From positions 1 to 40,827 of the IMG/VR virus record IMGVR_UViG_3300027805_000033: a stretch of 40,827 nucleotides of DNA. One strand, 5' to 3'. The notes under the pieces were generated by a model that saw only the letters and a list, made by a program, of their open reading frames with translations, was not told where the DNA came from and did no database searches. Numbering within the stretch: position 1 is the stretch's first letter; every line of letters starts with the position of its first letter. Source of the DNA: a virus. Shown piece after piece: positions 24,359-30,511 of the stretch. The position numbers and the translations under genes are program-made.

Positions 24359-25022
24359 GAGCTTGAAGTGTGCCGACTACCTCTGCACCTGTCGTTCTAG
24401 TGCCTGTTGCAGTGCTGGCGGCAGAGTCTTGCCCCTGCGGTTTGCTCTGCGTAGTATCCCTTCGCACGCTGTTGCGCTCAAATAATACTTTTCCGATACG
24501 TTCTGCGTCTCCAGAACGTGAGCCAACGATGAAGACTCTGCGCCTTCTCTGGGGTACTCCGAAGTATTGAGCATCAAGGATACGCCATCCGACACTATAC
24601 CCGAGTTGGGCCATCTCCCCGAGAACGATTCCAAAGTCCTTCCCTCCGTTAGAGGATAATAAACCAGGGACGTTTTCGAGGACGAACCACTCTGTTTGCG
24701 TTTCTTCCACAAGTCTAGCAATCTCCCAGAATAACCCGCTTCTTTCACCAGCCAAACCAGCGCGTTTGCCAGCGACGCTGAGGTCTTGGCAGGGAAATCC
24801 TCCTGTAATAATTCCTCTGCTTGGTTCAAATCCTGCTTCAATTAGATCACTGCCTTTCACTTGGGTTACATCAGAAAATATCTTGGACTCAGGGAAGTGG
24901 CGAGCAAGGACAGACTGACAGTTCTTATCTATCTCTACGCTTGCCACCACCTTTACATTGTGGTTCTTCATAGCAATCTCAAAGCCACCCACTCCAGCAA
25001 AGAGTGATACACCGGTAATCAT
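24294..25022 (-). CDS. Cytosine-5 DNA methyltransferase, N-terminal part (motifs I-VIII)
   Basis: 242 residues. Motif I VSLFAGVGGFEIAMKN (AdoMet binding), motif IV GGFPCQDLSVAGKRAGL with the catalytic Cys, motif VI WFVLENVPGLLSS (ENV), and motif VIII FGVPQRRRRVFIVGS, followed by the start of the variable region (GTLQARDYKGVG). It stops just after HQK where the companion frame takes over. The start ATG has TGAGGAG upstream and also overlaps the stop of an upstream frame (ATGA). It methylates cytosine C5, most likely to protect phage DNA from host restriction or to mimic host marks. No restriction enzyme partner is nearby, so it is an orphan methylase. Confidence 0.88.
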   Translation of the reverse strand: MITGVSLFAGVGGFEIAMKNHNVKVVASVEIDKNCQSVLARHFPESKIFSDVTQVKGSDLIEAGFEPSRGIITGGFPCQDLSVAGKRAGLAGERSGLFWEIARLVEETQTEWFVLENVPGLLSSNGGKDFGIVLGEMAQLGYSVGWRILDAQYFGVPQRRRRVFIVGSRSGDAERIGKVLFERNSVRRDTTQSKPQGQDSAASTATGTRTTGAEVVGTLQARDYKGVGNQYVEENKLVVHQK

Positions 25023-25309
25023 TTGTTCTCCTCAGTAGTGGTTGTTGCGTTGGTGAAAACGGAAAGCCTTACAAGGGCTTCCGTAACGCTCAGAAATGTA
25101 TCGAAGACCTCTAAGTATTTGGATTCTAGGATTTCGACTTTCTTCTCCAAGCATCTGAGCGATTCCAAAAGCTGAACTTCCTTGCTGGTTACTTGCGAGG
25201 TGGTCAAACCTGCTCTCACGGGTCCATAAATCGTGGAGGCAGAGCCACTCTCCTCCTCGCCAACCAAACGCAACCCACGCGTATTGCTTTGCCAGTTTTC
25301 TGTTCTCAT
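25019..25309 (-). CDS. Possible overlapping gene, 96 aa, coiled-coil C terminus
   Basis: A leftward frame that begins with AAGGAG four bases before the ATG, overlapping the stop of the 25306-25605 gene (ATGA), and ends overlapping the methyltransferase start (ATGA). Both junctions are perfect translational couplings. However, most of it lies over the lytic-transglycosylase-like gene in another frame. The first 40 residues are low-grade; the rest looks like a coiled coil (LESLRCLEKKVEILESKYLE). It may be a true overlapping gene or a lucky shadow. I lean slightly against it because the transglycosylase frame has family-level motifs. Confidence 0.35.
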   Translation of the reverse strand: MRTENWQSNTRGLRLVGEEESGSASTIYGPVRAGLTTSQVTSKEVQLLESLRCLEKKVEILESKYLEVFDTFLSVTEALVRLSVFTNATTTTEENK

Positions 25310-25457
25310 TCTTCTCCTTCCACGTTGCTTTCGTCCTGCTGATTTCTGTTGGTTTGTCGCTGGGTAGATGTAGCTGACCTGCTGGGTGAGCCAGCACTAT
25401 CCATAGTGCTAGCCCTCCCGCCAGTAATATCACTCCACGCTTTACCGCTAGCCTCAT
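25032..25457 (-). CDS. Lytic transglycosylase-like protein with signal anchor
   Basis: 141 residues. An N-terminal membrane anchor (VILLAGGLALWIVLA, about residues 9-23) is followed by a charged linker and a lysozyme-like domain typical of actinobacterial secreted transglycosylases: WLCLHDLWTRESRFDH (catalytic Glu), SNQQGSSAFGIAQML, and QILRGLRYISERYGSPCKAF with an HQRNNHY end. It would cut glycan strands of peptidoglycan outside the membrane. It is expressed from the leftward operon rather than the lysis cassette, so it may act early, for example in wall remodelling or exclusion of other phages (inference). GAAAGG lies about eight bases before the ATG. It overlaps frames on both sides. Confidence 0.8.
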   Translation of the reverse strand: MRLAVKRGVILLAGGLALWIVLAHPAGQLHLPSDKPTEISRTKATWKEKNENRKLAKQYAWVAFGWRGGEWLCLHDLWTRESRFDHLASNQQGSSAFGIAQMLGEESRNPRIQILRGLRYISERYGSPCKAFRFHQRNNHY

Positions 25458-25605
25458 CAGATAGCCTTTCTTCTTCCAAGATCTCCTTGAATTGGTCGGG
25501 GTGGTGCTTGGCTAGGCGTGTCATAGCTCGCCCTCTCGCTCGCTGATAGTTGCGTAGCCATACGGCTCGCTTCTCAGCACTAGCCTTGCGTCTATCTAGG
25601 TTCAT
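25306..25605 (-). CDS. Small basic helical protein with disordered tail
   Basis: 99 residues. The N-terminal half is a conserved-looking basic helix (EKRAVWLRNYQRARGRAMTR, LAKHHPDQFKEILEEERL) of a kind common in actinophages. After DITGG the last 40 residues are Ser/Thr/Gln rich and disordered; this tail overlaps the start of the transglycosylase gene in another frame. Start preceded by GGGAGGATAAG. Function unknown. Confidence 0.65.
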   Translation of the reverse strand: MNLDRRKASAEKRAVWLRNYQRARGRAMTRLAKHHPDQFKEILEEERLSDEASGKAWSDITGGRASTMDSAGSPSRSATSTQRQTNRNQQDESNVEGEE

Positions 25606-25675
25606 TGAGCTTATCCTCCCACACTATGAGCAGGTAGGCAATAATGGTCACGATTACTACGCCTAAGAATATCAT
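25592..25675 (-). CDS. Transmembrane micro-protein, 27 aa
   Basis: The short frame starts at the ATGA overlap with the upstream gene and encodes MIFLGVVIVTIIAYLLIVW followed by EDKLNEPR: a single membrane helix with an acidic/basic tail. The coupling and clean helix support it, though its length makes it uncertain. It overlaps the next gene by 14 bases. Confidence 0.5.
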   Translation of the reverse strand: MIFLGVVIVTIIAYLLIVWEDKLNEPR

Positions 25676-25929
25676 CGCGCCCACTCCTTCTTAGGCTTGG
25701 GGTAATACTCTTCCCTCTCACTCACCAGCAGGGAGAGCAATAGGTTCGTCACTTCTATCTTGTCGGTGACCAAGACAGGCTCTTCAATGTCCTCCTCATT
25801 CCATACTGATACAAAGATAGAGTTGTTGAAGCCCTTACGAAACCACTTGATAGCCTCGCTTGCGCTCGCCGTGCCTGTCTCAATATCGCCTTTGCTATTC
25901 ATAATCTGGTAGAAATTGATTAGCTTCAC
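25672..25929 (-). CDS. Hypothetical protein, 85 aa
   Basis: GTG start coupled to the upstream gene (GTGA). 85 residues: INFYQIMNSKGDIETGTASA, SEAIKWFRKGFNNSIFVSVW, LLLSLLVSEREEYYPKPKKE. Mixed alpha/beta, no family recognised. A member of the chain of tiny leftward genes. Confidence 0.6.
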   Translation of the reverse strand: MKLINFYQIMNSKGDIETGTASASEAIKWFRKGFNNSIFVSVWNEEDIEEPVLVTDKIEVTNLLLSLLVSEREEYYPKPKKEWAR

Positions 25930-26045
25930 TTGTTCTCCTCTACTTTCTTTATTGTGTATGGCTCATCAACTATAAAGGTATCTCCATAGTGCCACTCTCT
26001 TGGATTTGTCTTGCTCTCTACCTCCAGCGTTATTGTGTATTTCAT
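25926..26045 (-). CDS. Hypothetical protein, 39 aa
   Basis: 39 residues (MKYTITLEVESKTNPREWHY; GDTFIVDEPYTIKKVEENK), probably a small beta fold. GGAGGAGAAGGGG lies directly upstream and the ATG overlaps the previous stop. No known family. Confidence 0.55.
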   Translation of the reverse strand: MKYTITLEVESKTNPREWHYGDTFIVDEPYTIKKVEENK

Positions 26046-26206
26046 AGCCCCTTCTCCTCCTTGTAGTTGATTAGTTGAATCTGATTTAGGGCATTCACCA
26101 TACGGATCAGGTTATCTCCTGCCTCTTTCGCGTTGCCCTCTGTCATCTGTTGGATAGCCAACTTCTGACATAGGTCTGCCTTAGCTTGATAGTATTCTTT
26201 ATTCAT
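26042..26206 (-). CDS. Hypothetical helical protein, 54 aa
   Basis: 54 residues, almost fully helical (YYQAKADLCQKLAIQQMTEG; NLIRMVNALNQIQLINYKEE). Coupled to the next gene by ATGA and preceded by GGCAGAAGGAA. May be a small inhibitor or adaptor; nothing in the sequence says which. Confidence 0.55.
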   Translation of the reverse strand: MNKEYYQAKADLCQKLAIQQMTEGNAKEAGDNLIRMVNALNQIQLINYKEEKGL

Positions 26207-26318
26207 TTCCTTCTGCCTCCTTGATTAGTGTTACTGCCTCGCTTACTTTGTCGTATTCTCCGTCGTACTCCCAGTTACTGATGGCAATTTCTAACGCCTC
26301 TTTGATGAGATTATTCAT
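26199..26318 (-). CDS. Hypothetical acidic helical protein, 39 aa
   Basis: 39 residues (LIKEALEIAISNWEYDGEYD; KVSEAVTLIKEAEGNE). Two short helices, acidic. AAAGGAGGAG upstream of the ATG. Ends inside the next gene by eight bases. No family. Confidence 0.55.
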   Translation of the reverse strand: MNNLIKEALEIAISNWEYDGEYDKVSEAVTLIKEAEGNE

Positions 26319-26470
26319 AGTGCCTCCTCCTTTAGGTTTAGTCCTTCAATAATATCCACCGCTAATGCGTGAATCTCTAAGCAGTAAGGTGTGTCCTGCC
26401 TCATCATTTTCTCTGCCACTTCACGCAGTTCCAATACTTTATCTGCCACGCTCTCAGGTTTAGTTATCAC
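26315..26470 (-). CDS. Hypothetical helical protein, 51 aa
   Basis: GTG start overlapping the upstream stop (GTGA); 51 residues (SVADKVLELREVAEKMMRQD; YCLEIHALAVDIIEGLNLKE). Helical, acidic. AGGAGG within the preceding gene's end serves as ribosome site. Confidence 0.55.
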   Translation of the reverse strand: MITKPESVADKVLELREVAEKMMRQDTPYCLEIHALAVDIIEGLNLKEEAL

Positions 26471-26613
26471 TTGCTTTCCTCCTCTTGTCTAATTAGGTCA
26501 TCTATTTCCGGAGAGTAGGTCATTCTCTCCCCCTTCCTATCGTCCTCACAGATAGCCCCGTGAGGCACAAGGGTATTGGCTATGCCACCGCCGCAGACTC
26601 CACACTCACTCAT
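26467..26613 (-). CDS. Small Cys-containing protein, 48 aa
   Basis: 48 residues starting MSECGVCGGGIANTLVPHG, with CGVC and a later AICEDD: three Cys and one His, a possible zinc knuckle. Acidic C terminus (SPEIDDLIRQEEESK). The ATG at 26613 is used because it overlaps the stop of the membrane micro-protein; a longer upstream frame would start inside that gene. Confidence 0.55.
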   Translation of the reverse strand: MSECGVCGGGIANTLVPHGAICEDDRKGERMTYSPEIDDLIRQEEESK

Positions 26614-26726
26614 CACTTGCCCTCTCTTCCTATCTTGCTCATTATGTAAAGCCCTAGCCCTATGACCAGGCAATAGATCAGCACTTGCCCTGCTCCGTTC
26701 GTCCAGCTTGTAGATACCTCGAACAT
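26613..26726 (-). CDS. Transmembrane micro-protein, 37 aa
   Basis: 37 residues with one membrane helix (GQVLIYCLVIGLGLYIM) and a basic tail (SKIGREGK). Starts at the TAATG overlap and ends at the next start. Second single-helix peptide of this operon. Might act on the host membrane. Confidence 0.5.
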   Translation of the reverse strand: MFEVSTSWTNGAGQVLIYCLVIGLGLYIMSKIGREGK

Positions 26727-27115
26727 TATGCGGTCACCTTCTCGTAAATCTCATCCAACAGGGAATCGTCACCGATTAGCCTCTCGTAGTCCTCGTTCTG
26801 AGCGACTAAATGGCGGTGAGTTCTAGTCGTGTTCTTATCCCACCCGAACTCATCGCCGAACTCATCTAGGCTCATCTGAGCGTAGGTTCTATCGGTAGCA
26901 AGGCACTCGATTATTCTTTCTAGTGTTGGCTCATCTAGCGCCGTTCCCTGATAAAACCAAAACGACATTTCCTCATTATCTTTTGTGAGTGTGATGTGGT
27001 AGTGATTTGATTTGTTAGCCCACTCGGGTGCTTCCTCGTTGTAGTCGTGATAAAACTCTAGGTCTAGCCCGATTCCCTTTAGATACTCGGTGAGCGTTTT
27101 CTCTTGCGTTGTCAT
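26726..27115 (-). CDS. Acidic hypothetical protein, 129 aa
   Basis: 129 residues, strongly acidic (LDLEFYHDYNEEAPEWANKS, YAQMSLDEFGDEFGWDKNTT, LIGDDSLLDEIYEKV). Acidity and size recall DNA-mimic anti-defence proteins, but no motif supports that. It has its own promoter/operator region (27158-27188) and the leader CGAAAGGATAAGAA, so it starts a transcription unit. Confidence 0.65.
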   Translation of the reverse strand: MTTQEKTLTEYLKGIGLDLEFYHDYNEEAPEWANKSNHYHITLTKDNEEMSFWFYQGTALDEPTLERIIECLATDRTYAQMSLDEFGDEFGWDKNTTRTHRHLVAQNEDYERLIGDDSLLDEIYEKVTA

Positions 27116-27157
27116 TTCTTATCCTTTCGTATTGGAGGCTAGTTCCTCCCCTCCCCA

Positions 27158-27188
27158 CTAGGTTATTCTAACCTAGCAGGAAAGGCAA
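27158..27188 (-). promoter_or_regulatory. Promoter with overlapping operator-like dyad
   Basis: Reading leftward: TTGCCT (27188-27183), 17-base spacer, TAACCT (27165-27160). A perfect inverted repeat CTAGGTTA (27158-27165) / TAACCTAG (27169-27176), loop three bases, overlaps the -10. The same kind of layout is at 27896-27950, so a common regulator is likely. Confidence 0.6.
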
Positions 27189-27191
27189 GCA

Positions 27192-27341
27192 CTAGAGCTG
27201 ATCTTTTTGAAGTTCCGCCTCTACCCTCCTCGCTATGCCTAGAAGGTAATCGTGAAGTTTTACCGCGTCGTATTCATCGGAGGCGATAGCCTCCTCCACT
27301 TGTTCCTTGTGATAGTCGATGAGGATTTGGATTTCACTCAT
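27192..27341 (-). CDS. Hypothetical helical protein, 49 aa
   Basis: 49 residues (SEIQILIDYHKEQVEEAIAS; VKLHDYLLGIARRVEAELQK), a helical hairpin. Starts at the TAATG overlap with the gene before it. Its stop is just before the promoter at 27188. Confidence 0.6.
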   Translation of the reverse strand: MSEIQILIDYHKEQVEEAIASDEYDAVKLHDYLLGIARRVEAELQKDQL

Positions 27342-27640
27342 TAGTTGCTCTCCTTGATGTATCGGGCGACGGCTGTCGCCACTTGTTTGCTATCTGCCTC
27401 GTCTAGTTGAATGATGTCTGACTCGTAGCCTTCCGCGTCGTAGACGCTCGCGCCATAGGCATTGGCGTAGATATAGCGGTCCTCTGATAGTCGAACATAG
27501 GCGCACATAGTGAAGCCACCTGTTTGCTCACTCGTGGCGGTTATCTCCTCCTCCTTCAGGCCTGCCACGATTTGGTCTATTCCTTGTTCCTTGCTTGCCT
27601 CCTTACAGCGCAAGGCGTAAGCCCTAGCGAACTCGTTCAT
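27341..27640 (-). CDS. Hypothetical protein, 99 aa
   Basis: 99 residues, alpha/beta: AYALRCKEASKEQGIDQIVA, GGFTMCAYVRLSEDRYIYAN, AVARYIKESN. No family recognised. Coupled at both ends by TAATG. Confidence 0.6.
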   Translation of the reverse strand: MNEFARAYALRCKEASKEQGIDQIVAGLKEEEITATSEQTGGFTMCAYVRLSEDRYIYANAYGASVYDAEGYESDIIQLDEADSKQVATAVARYIKESN

Positions 27641-27879
27641 TATTTAGCCTCCCCGTAGATTTCTTTCAGACATTCCGCGCAGGTATCGCCCCACGGCAAT
27701 ACCACGCCAGCCGTGAATATGTCGGAAATCTCATTACCGCATAGATTACAGATTGCGGTTTGCGTTGCTTCAATAAATAGCCCGCAAGTTCCGCAAGCGG
27801 AATCAGAAAGATTCGAGTGATGATTATCGGCGCAGGTGGCGCAACCATTCAGGCAATCGCCTAGGTGAATCGTAGTCAT
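27640..27879 (-). CDS. Cys-rich zinc-ribbon protein
   Basis: 79 residues with several Cys pairs: CLNGCATC, CGTC, CNLC and CAEC. This fits two zinc ribbons or a RING/treble-clef-like domain. First gene of the leftward operon, with leader CGAAAGGATAGAAAA before the ATG and a promoter/operator at 27896-27950. As the earliest product it could regulate the operon itself; this is inference. Confidence 0.65.
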   Translation of the reverse strand: MTTIHLGDCLNGCATCADNHHSNLSDSACGTCGLFIEATQTAICNLCGNEISDIFTAGVVLPWGDTCAECLKEIYGEAK

Positions 27880-27895
27880 TTTTCTATCCTTTCGC

Positions 27896-27950
27896 GGTTA
27901 GATTTTCTAACCAACAAGGCGAGGATATACGAGGCTAGTCTAACAAGCAA
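27896..27950 (-). promoter_or_regulatory. Promoter and operator of the leftward operon
   Basis: Reading leftward: TTGCTT (27950-27945), 17-base spacer, TATCCT (27927-27922), predicted start near 27915. A perfect dyad GGTTAGA (27896-27902) / TCTAACC (27906-27912) sits right at the start site. The half-site GGTTA and the position match the element at 27158-27188. Confidence 0.6.
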
Positions 27951-27956
27951 GACGAA

Positions 27957-28019
27957 ACAGCAAAAAGCTTTATAACAGTTTGGTAACGGAGTTATCCACA
28001 GATCAGTGAGTTATCCACA
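27957..28019. other. Probable replication origin with two DnaA boxes
   Basis: An AT-rich patch (27957-27980) is followed by two perfect DnaA boxes TTATCCACA at 27992-28000 and 28011-28019, same orientation, 19 bases apart. Perfect tandem boxes in the only long non-coding region are typical of bacterial-type origins. The phage lacks a recognisable polymerase or initiator gene, so host DnaA probably starts replication here. Confidence 0.65.
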
Positions 28020-28344
28020 GGCTAAGTTACTCGATGTTGCTTTCCGGTAACTTGAGAGTTTCCTGAGTGTTGCCTGAGCTGAGAGAGTGGCGCGAGATGG
28101 ATAGCAGGGTGAGAGAGTTATTGAATCGGCAGGGGAAGAGATAAGGAGAGCAAGGGGCGCAAGGGTGCCGAGAGGGTAGCAAGCCCCTGTCTGCTTTCCA
28201 GCATACGCAGACAGAAGACCGAGAGTGGGGTGGGTATCTCGGTCTGACCGCAACGACCGACCCCAGTATGTTGAAAATGGGGGCGGGCGTGTCTGTACTC
28301 CCTCACTAAATATCTCGACTAAATGGGGGGTCGATCTATTTGTT

Positions 28345-28610
28345 CGGTATGTCCGTATTATACCGCTATATCTGTGACGTTAGTCACATCTATAAAGATT
28401 TTTCAGCAGTATGCGGGAAATGACTTTTTTTTCCCGCCTACTATACAGTAGGGAGCAAATGCGGGATAAGTTCCATTTGCGACCGTCTCTGGGTAGGGCT
28501 GCGCTGGCGCTACGCCCCCTAGGGCCGAGAGCAGACCTACCCCTCACGTCGCTGTAGCTCGCTCGGGCGCTCAAGCCCGATGACGAGGTGCAGCGCACCA
28601 CTTTTAGTGG
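28345..28610. promoter_or_regulatory. Array of inverted repeats upstream of terminase
   Basis: Nine perfect dyads follow one another: CGGTAT/ATACCG (28345-28365), TGTGAC/GTCACA (28373-28388), GCGGGAAA/TTTCCCGC (28413-28437), CCTACT/AGTAGG (28437-28452), GCAAATG/CATTTGC (28455-28480), GGGTAGG/CCTACCC (28491-28542), TCGGGC/GCCCGA (28563-28580), GGTGC/GCACC (28587-28599) and CCACT/AGTGG (28598-28610). A weak late promoter, ATGACT (28420-28425) and TATACA (28442-28447), overlaps two of them. The array may be late-gene control, a packaging site or a structured RNA. Confidence 0.55.
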
Positions 28611-28651
28611 GGATAAATCTATCTTCCGCTGAACATAATTTGAGGAGCCTG

Positions 28652-30511
28652 ATGGCTGAGAATACCGCCGATATCGCAAAGCGAGTCATACTCACAGCGG
28701 TAGCCGAAGGGCTAACAGTAGAGCAAGCAGTTTCATCCGCTGGCAAGTCTATGAAGACTTATGAGTATTACCGCAGGACCGATAAGGTCTTTGCTGACAA
28801 GATGGACAGAACTAGGCTAGGCCTGAAGACCAAGAACTACGCCGCAGCCGATGTCCACGATCTTACCTTCCCAGAGTTCAGGCAGCGCTTCCTCCACCAA
28901 AAGACCTTTGGTCACCAGCAGAACTTGGTAGATGTAATCGAAGGGCGTGACCCCTTTTGGCTACACCCCGCTATGCGTTATGAAAAAGGCAGCGCTAATA
29001 ACCGCATCCTTCTCAATATCCCTCCTAACCACGCCAAGTCAATTACCATTACCGTTGACTATGTAACCTGGAAGGTAGCCACCAACCCTAACTTTAGAGT
29101 CCTAATAGTCTCTCAGACTCAGCAGCTTGCCGCAGACTTTCTTTACGCTATCAAGCAACGCCTTACCCATCCGATGTATGAAACCCTCCATCAGGCCTAT
29201 GCTGCCGGTGTTGGCTTTAACTCCAAGTCTGCCTCGTGGCAGGCCACCCGCGTAGTCTTCGGAGATGAACTCAGAGAGTCTTCTGAAAAAGACCCGAATA
29301 TCGAGGCTGTCGGTATCGGCGGTCAGATTTACGGTAAACGCGCTGATATGATTATTGTCGATGATGCGGTCACCCTCAAGAACGCTAACGAGTTTGAAAA
29401 GCAAATCAGATGGCTCACCCAAGATGTACGCTCCCGTCTTAACCCGACGGGCAAGTTGGTCGTTATCGGTACCCGCGTAGCATCGGTAGACCTCTATAAA
29501 GAATTACGGAATCCAGAACGTTACCCTGGCGGTTTGGTCCCTTGGACATATCTGGCAATGCCAGCTTTACTTGAAACCAATGAGGACCCCGCTAAATGGG
29601 TTACGCTCTGGCCTTATTCAGATGCTCCCTTTGATGGGCAGACTGAGGCAGACAAAACTGAAGATGACCTTTATCCCCGCTGGCACGGACCCCACTTGTA
29701 TAATGAGCGCCAAGCGATGGATGCTCAAACGTGGGCCTTGGTCTACCAACAGCAGGATGTATCCGATGATGCCATCTTTGATCCAGTCTGTGTGAAAGGT
29801 TCCATTGATGGAATGCGAAAAGCAGGACGACTTGTACCTGGCAATCCTGGTCACCCCAAGGACCTCAACGGTTTCAGTTTCGTCTGTGGCCTCGACCCAG
29901 CAATGGTCGGAGACACAGCAGCGGTTTGTTACGCTATTGATCGTGTCTCTCATAAAAGGTTTATTGTTGACGCTATTAAAATCACGCGTCCTACCCCAGC
30001 GCAAATTCGTGGCCTTATTACCGATTGGACTAATCTTTACACTCCGTCGGAATGGATCGTGGAGCGTAACGCATTTCAGTCCTTCCTTACCCAAGATGAA
30101 GGAATCAGGCAGTTCCTTGCAACTAAGGGAGTTCTTCTAAGAGAACACCACACCGGTAATAACAAATGGGATGCAGGCTTTGGTGTGGCATCGATGTCTA
30201 CCCTCTTTGGAACTAAGCAGCAAGACGGCAAACACCACCGCGATAATTTAATACATTTACCATCAGACCAAACTGAGAATATCAAAGCGATGATGGAACA
30301 ACTTATTACCTGGTCCCCGACGACCAAAGGTAAGACCGATATGGTGATGGCACTTTGGTTCTGTGAGATTAGAGCACGAGAGATGCTCAACCAAGGCATC
30401 CACGCAGTACATCATATGAAGAATCCATTTTTGTCTCGTTCAGAAAAGAACAAACGTATTGTTGTCAACATCGACGCATTACTAGCCGAACAAGAAAGGC
30501 AGTTCATCTAA
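28652..30511 (+). CDS. terL: Terminase large subunit
   Basis: 619 residues. An N-terminal helix-turn-helix-like part (LTVEQAVSSAGKSMKTYEYY) may replace a separate small subunit, which was not found. The ATPase has a Walker A-like ILLNIPPNHAKSITIT (about residues 110-125), Walker B DMIIVDDAVTL, and motif III-like LVVIGTRVAS. The nuclease part has FVCGLDPAMVGDTAAV (first Asp), EWIVERNAFQSF and GKTDMVMALWFCE (late Asp). It cuts concatemeric DNA and pumps it into the head. GAGGAG precedes ATG 28652; the frame is open upstream to 28580, but that lies in the hairpin array. First gene of the late operon. Confidence 0.92.
   Translation: MAENTADIAKRVILTAVAEGLTVEQAVSSAGKSMKTYEYYRRTDKVFADKMDRTRLGLKTKNYAAADVHDLTFPEFRQRFLHQKTFGHQQNLVDVIEGRDPFWLHPAMRYEKGSANNRILLNIPPNHAKSITITVDYVTWKVATNPNFRVLIVSQTQQLAADFLYAIKQRLTHPMYETLHQAYAAGVGFNSKSASWQATRVVFGDELRESSEKDPNIEAVGIGGQIYGKRADMIIVDDAVTLKNANEFEKQIRWLTQDVRSRLNPTGKLVVIGTRVASVDLYKELRNPERYPGGLVPWTYLAMPALLETNEDPAKWVTLWPYSDAPFDGQTEADKTEDDLYPRWHGPHLYNERQAMDAQTWALVYQQQDVSDDAIFDPVCVKGSIDGMRKAGRLVPGNPGHPKDLNGFSFVCGLDPAMVGDTAAVCYAIDRVSHKRFIVDAIKITRPTPAQIRGLITDWTNLYTPSEWIVERNAFQSFLTQDEGIRQFLATKGVLLREHHTGNNKWDAGFGVASMSTLFGTKQQDGKHHRDNLIHLPSDQTENIKAMMEQLITWSPTTKGKTDMVMALWFCEIRAREMLNQGIHAVHHMKNPFLSRSEKNKRIVVNIDALLAEQERQFI

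Larger units (their letters stand above)
27880..28651. other. Non-coding region between leftward operon and terminase
   Basis: 772 bases without a convincing gene on either strand. From left to right it holds the leftward promoter/operator, the DnaA-box origin, a purine-rich stretch (about 28080-28170), a 9-bp dyad AGACCGAGA (28216-28224) / TCTCGGTCT (28237-28245) with a G-rich loop, and a dense run of hairpins from 28345 to 28610. A packaging (pac/cos) site next to the terminase gene would be expected here but cannot be recognised by sequence. Confidence 0.75.

Noticed and set aside
24377-24841. 154-codon leftward frame inside the methyltransferase
   Set aside because: Different phase from the enzyme, no family features; the motifs of the methyltransferase are in the other frame.
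28011-28306. Leftward frames of 60-80 codons in the origin region
   Set aside because: Composition unlike the other genes, no ribosome sites, and they cover the DnaA boxes and dyads.
28485-28615. Possible tRNA or tmRNA in the GC-rich hairpin region ending in acca
   Set aside because: Stems do not form a cloverleaf; no GTTCRA T-loop or anticodon arm could be placed on either strand.
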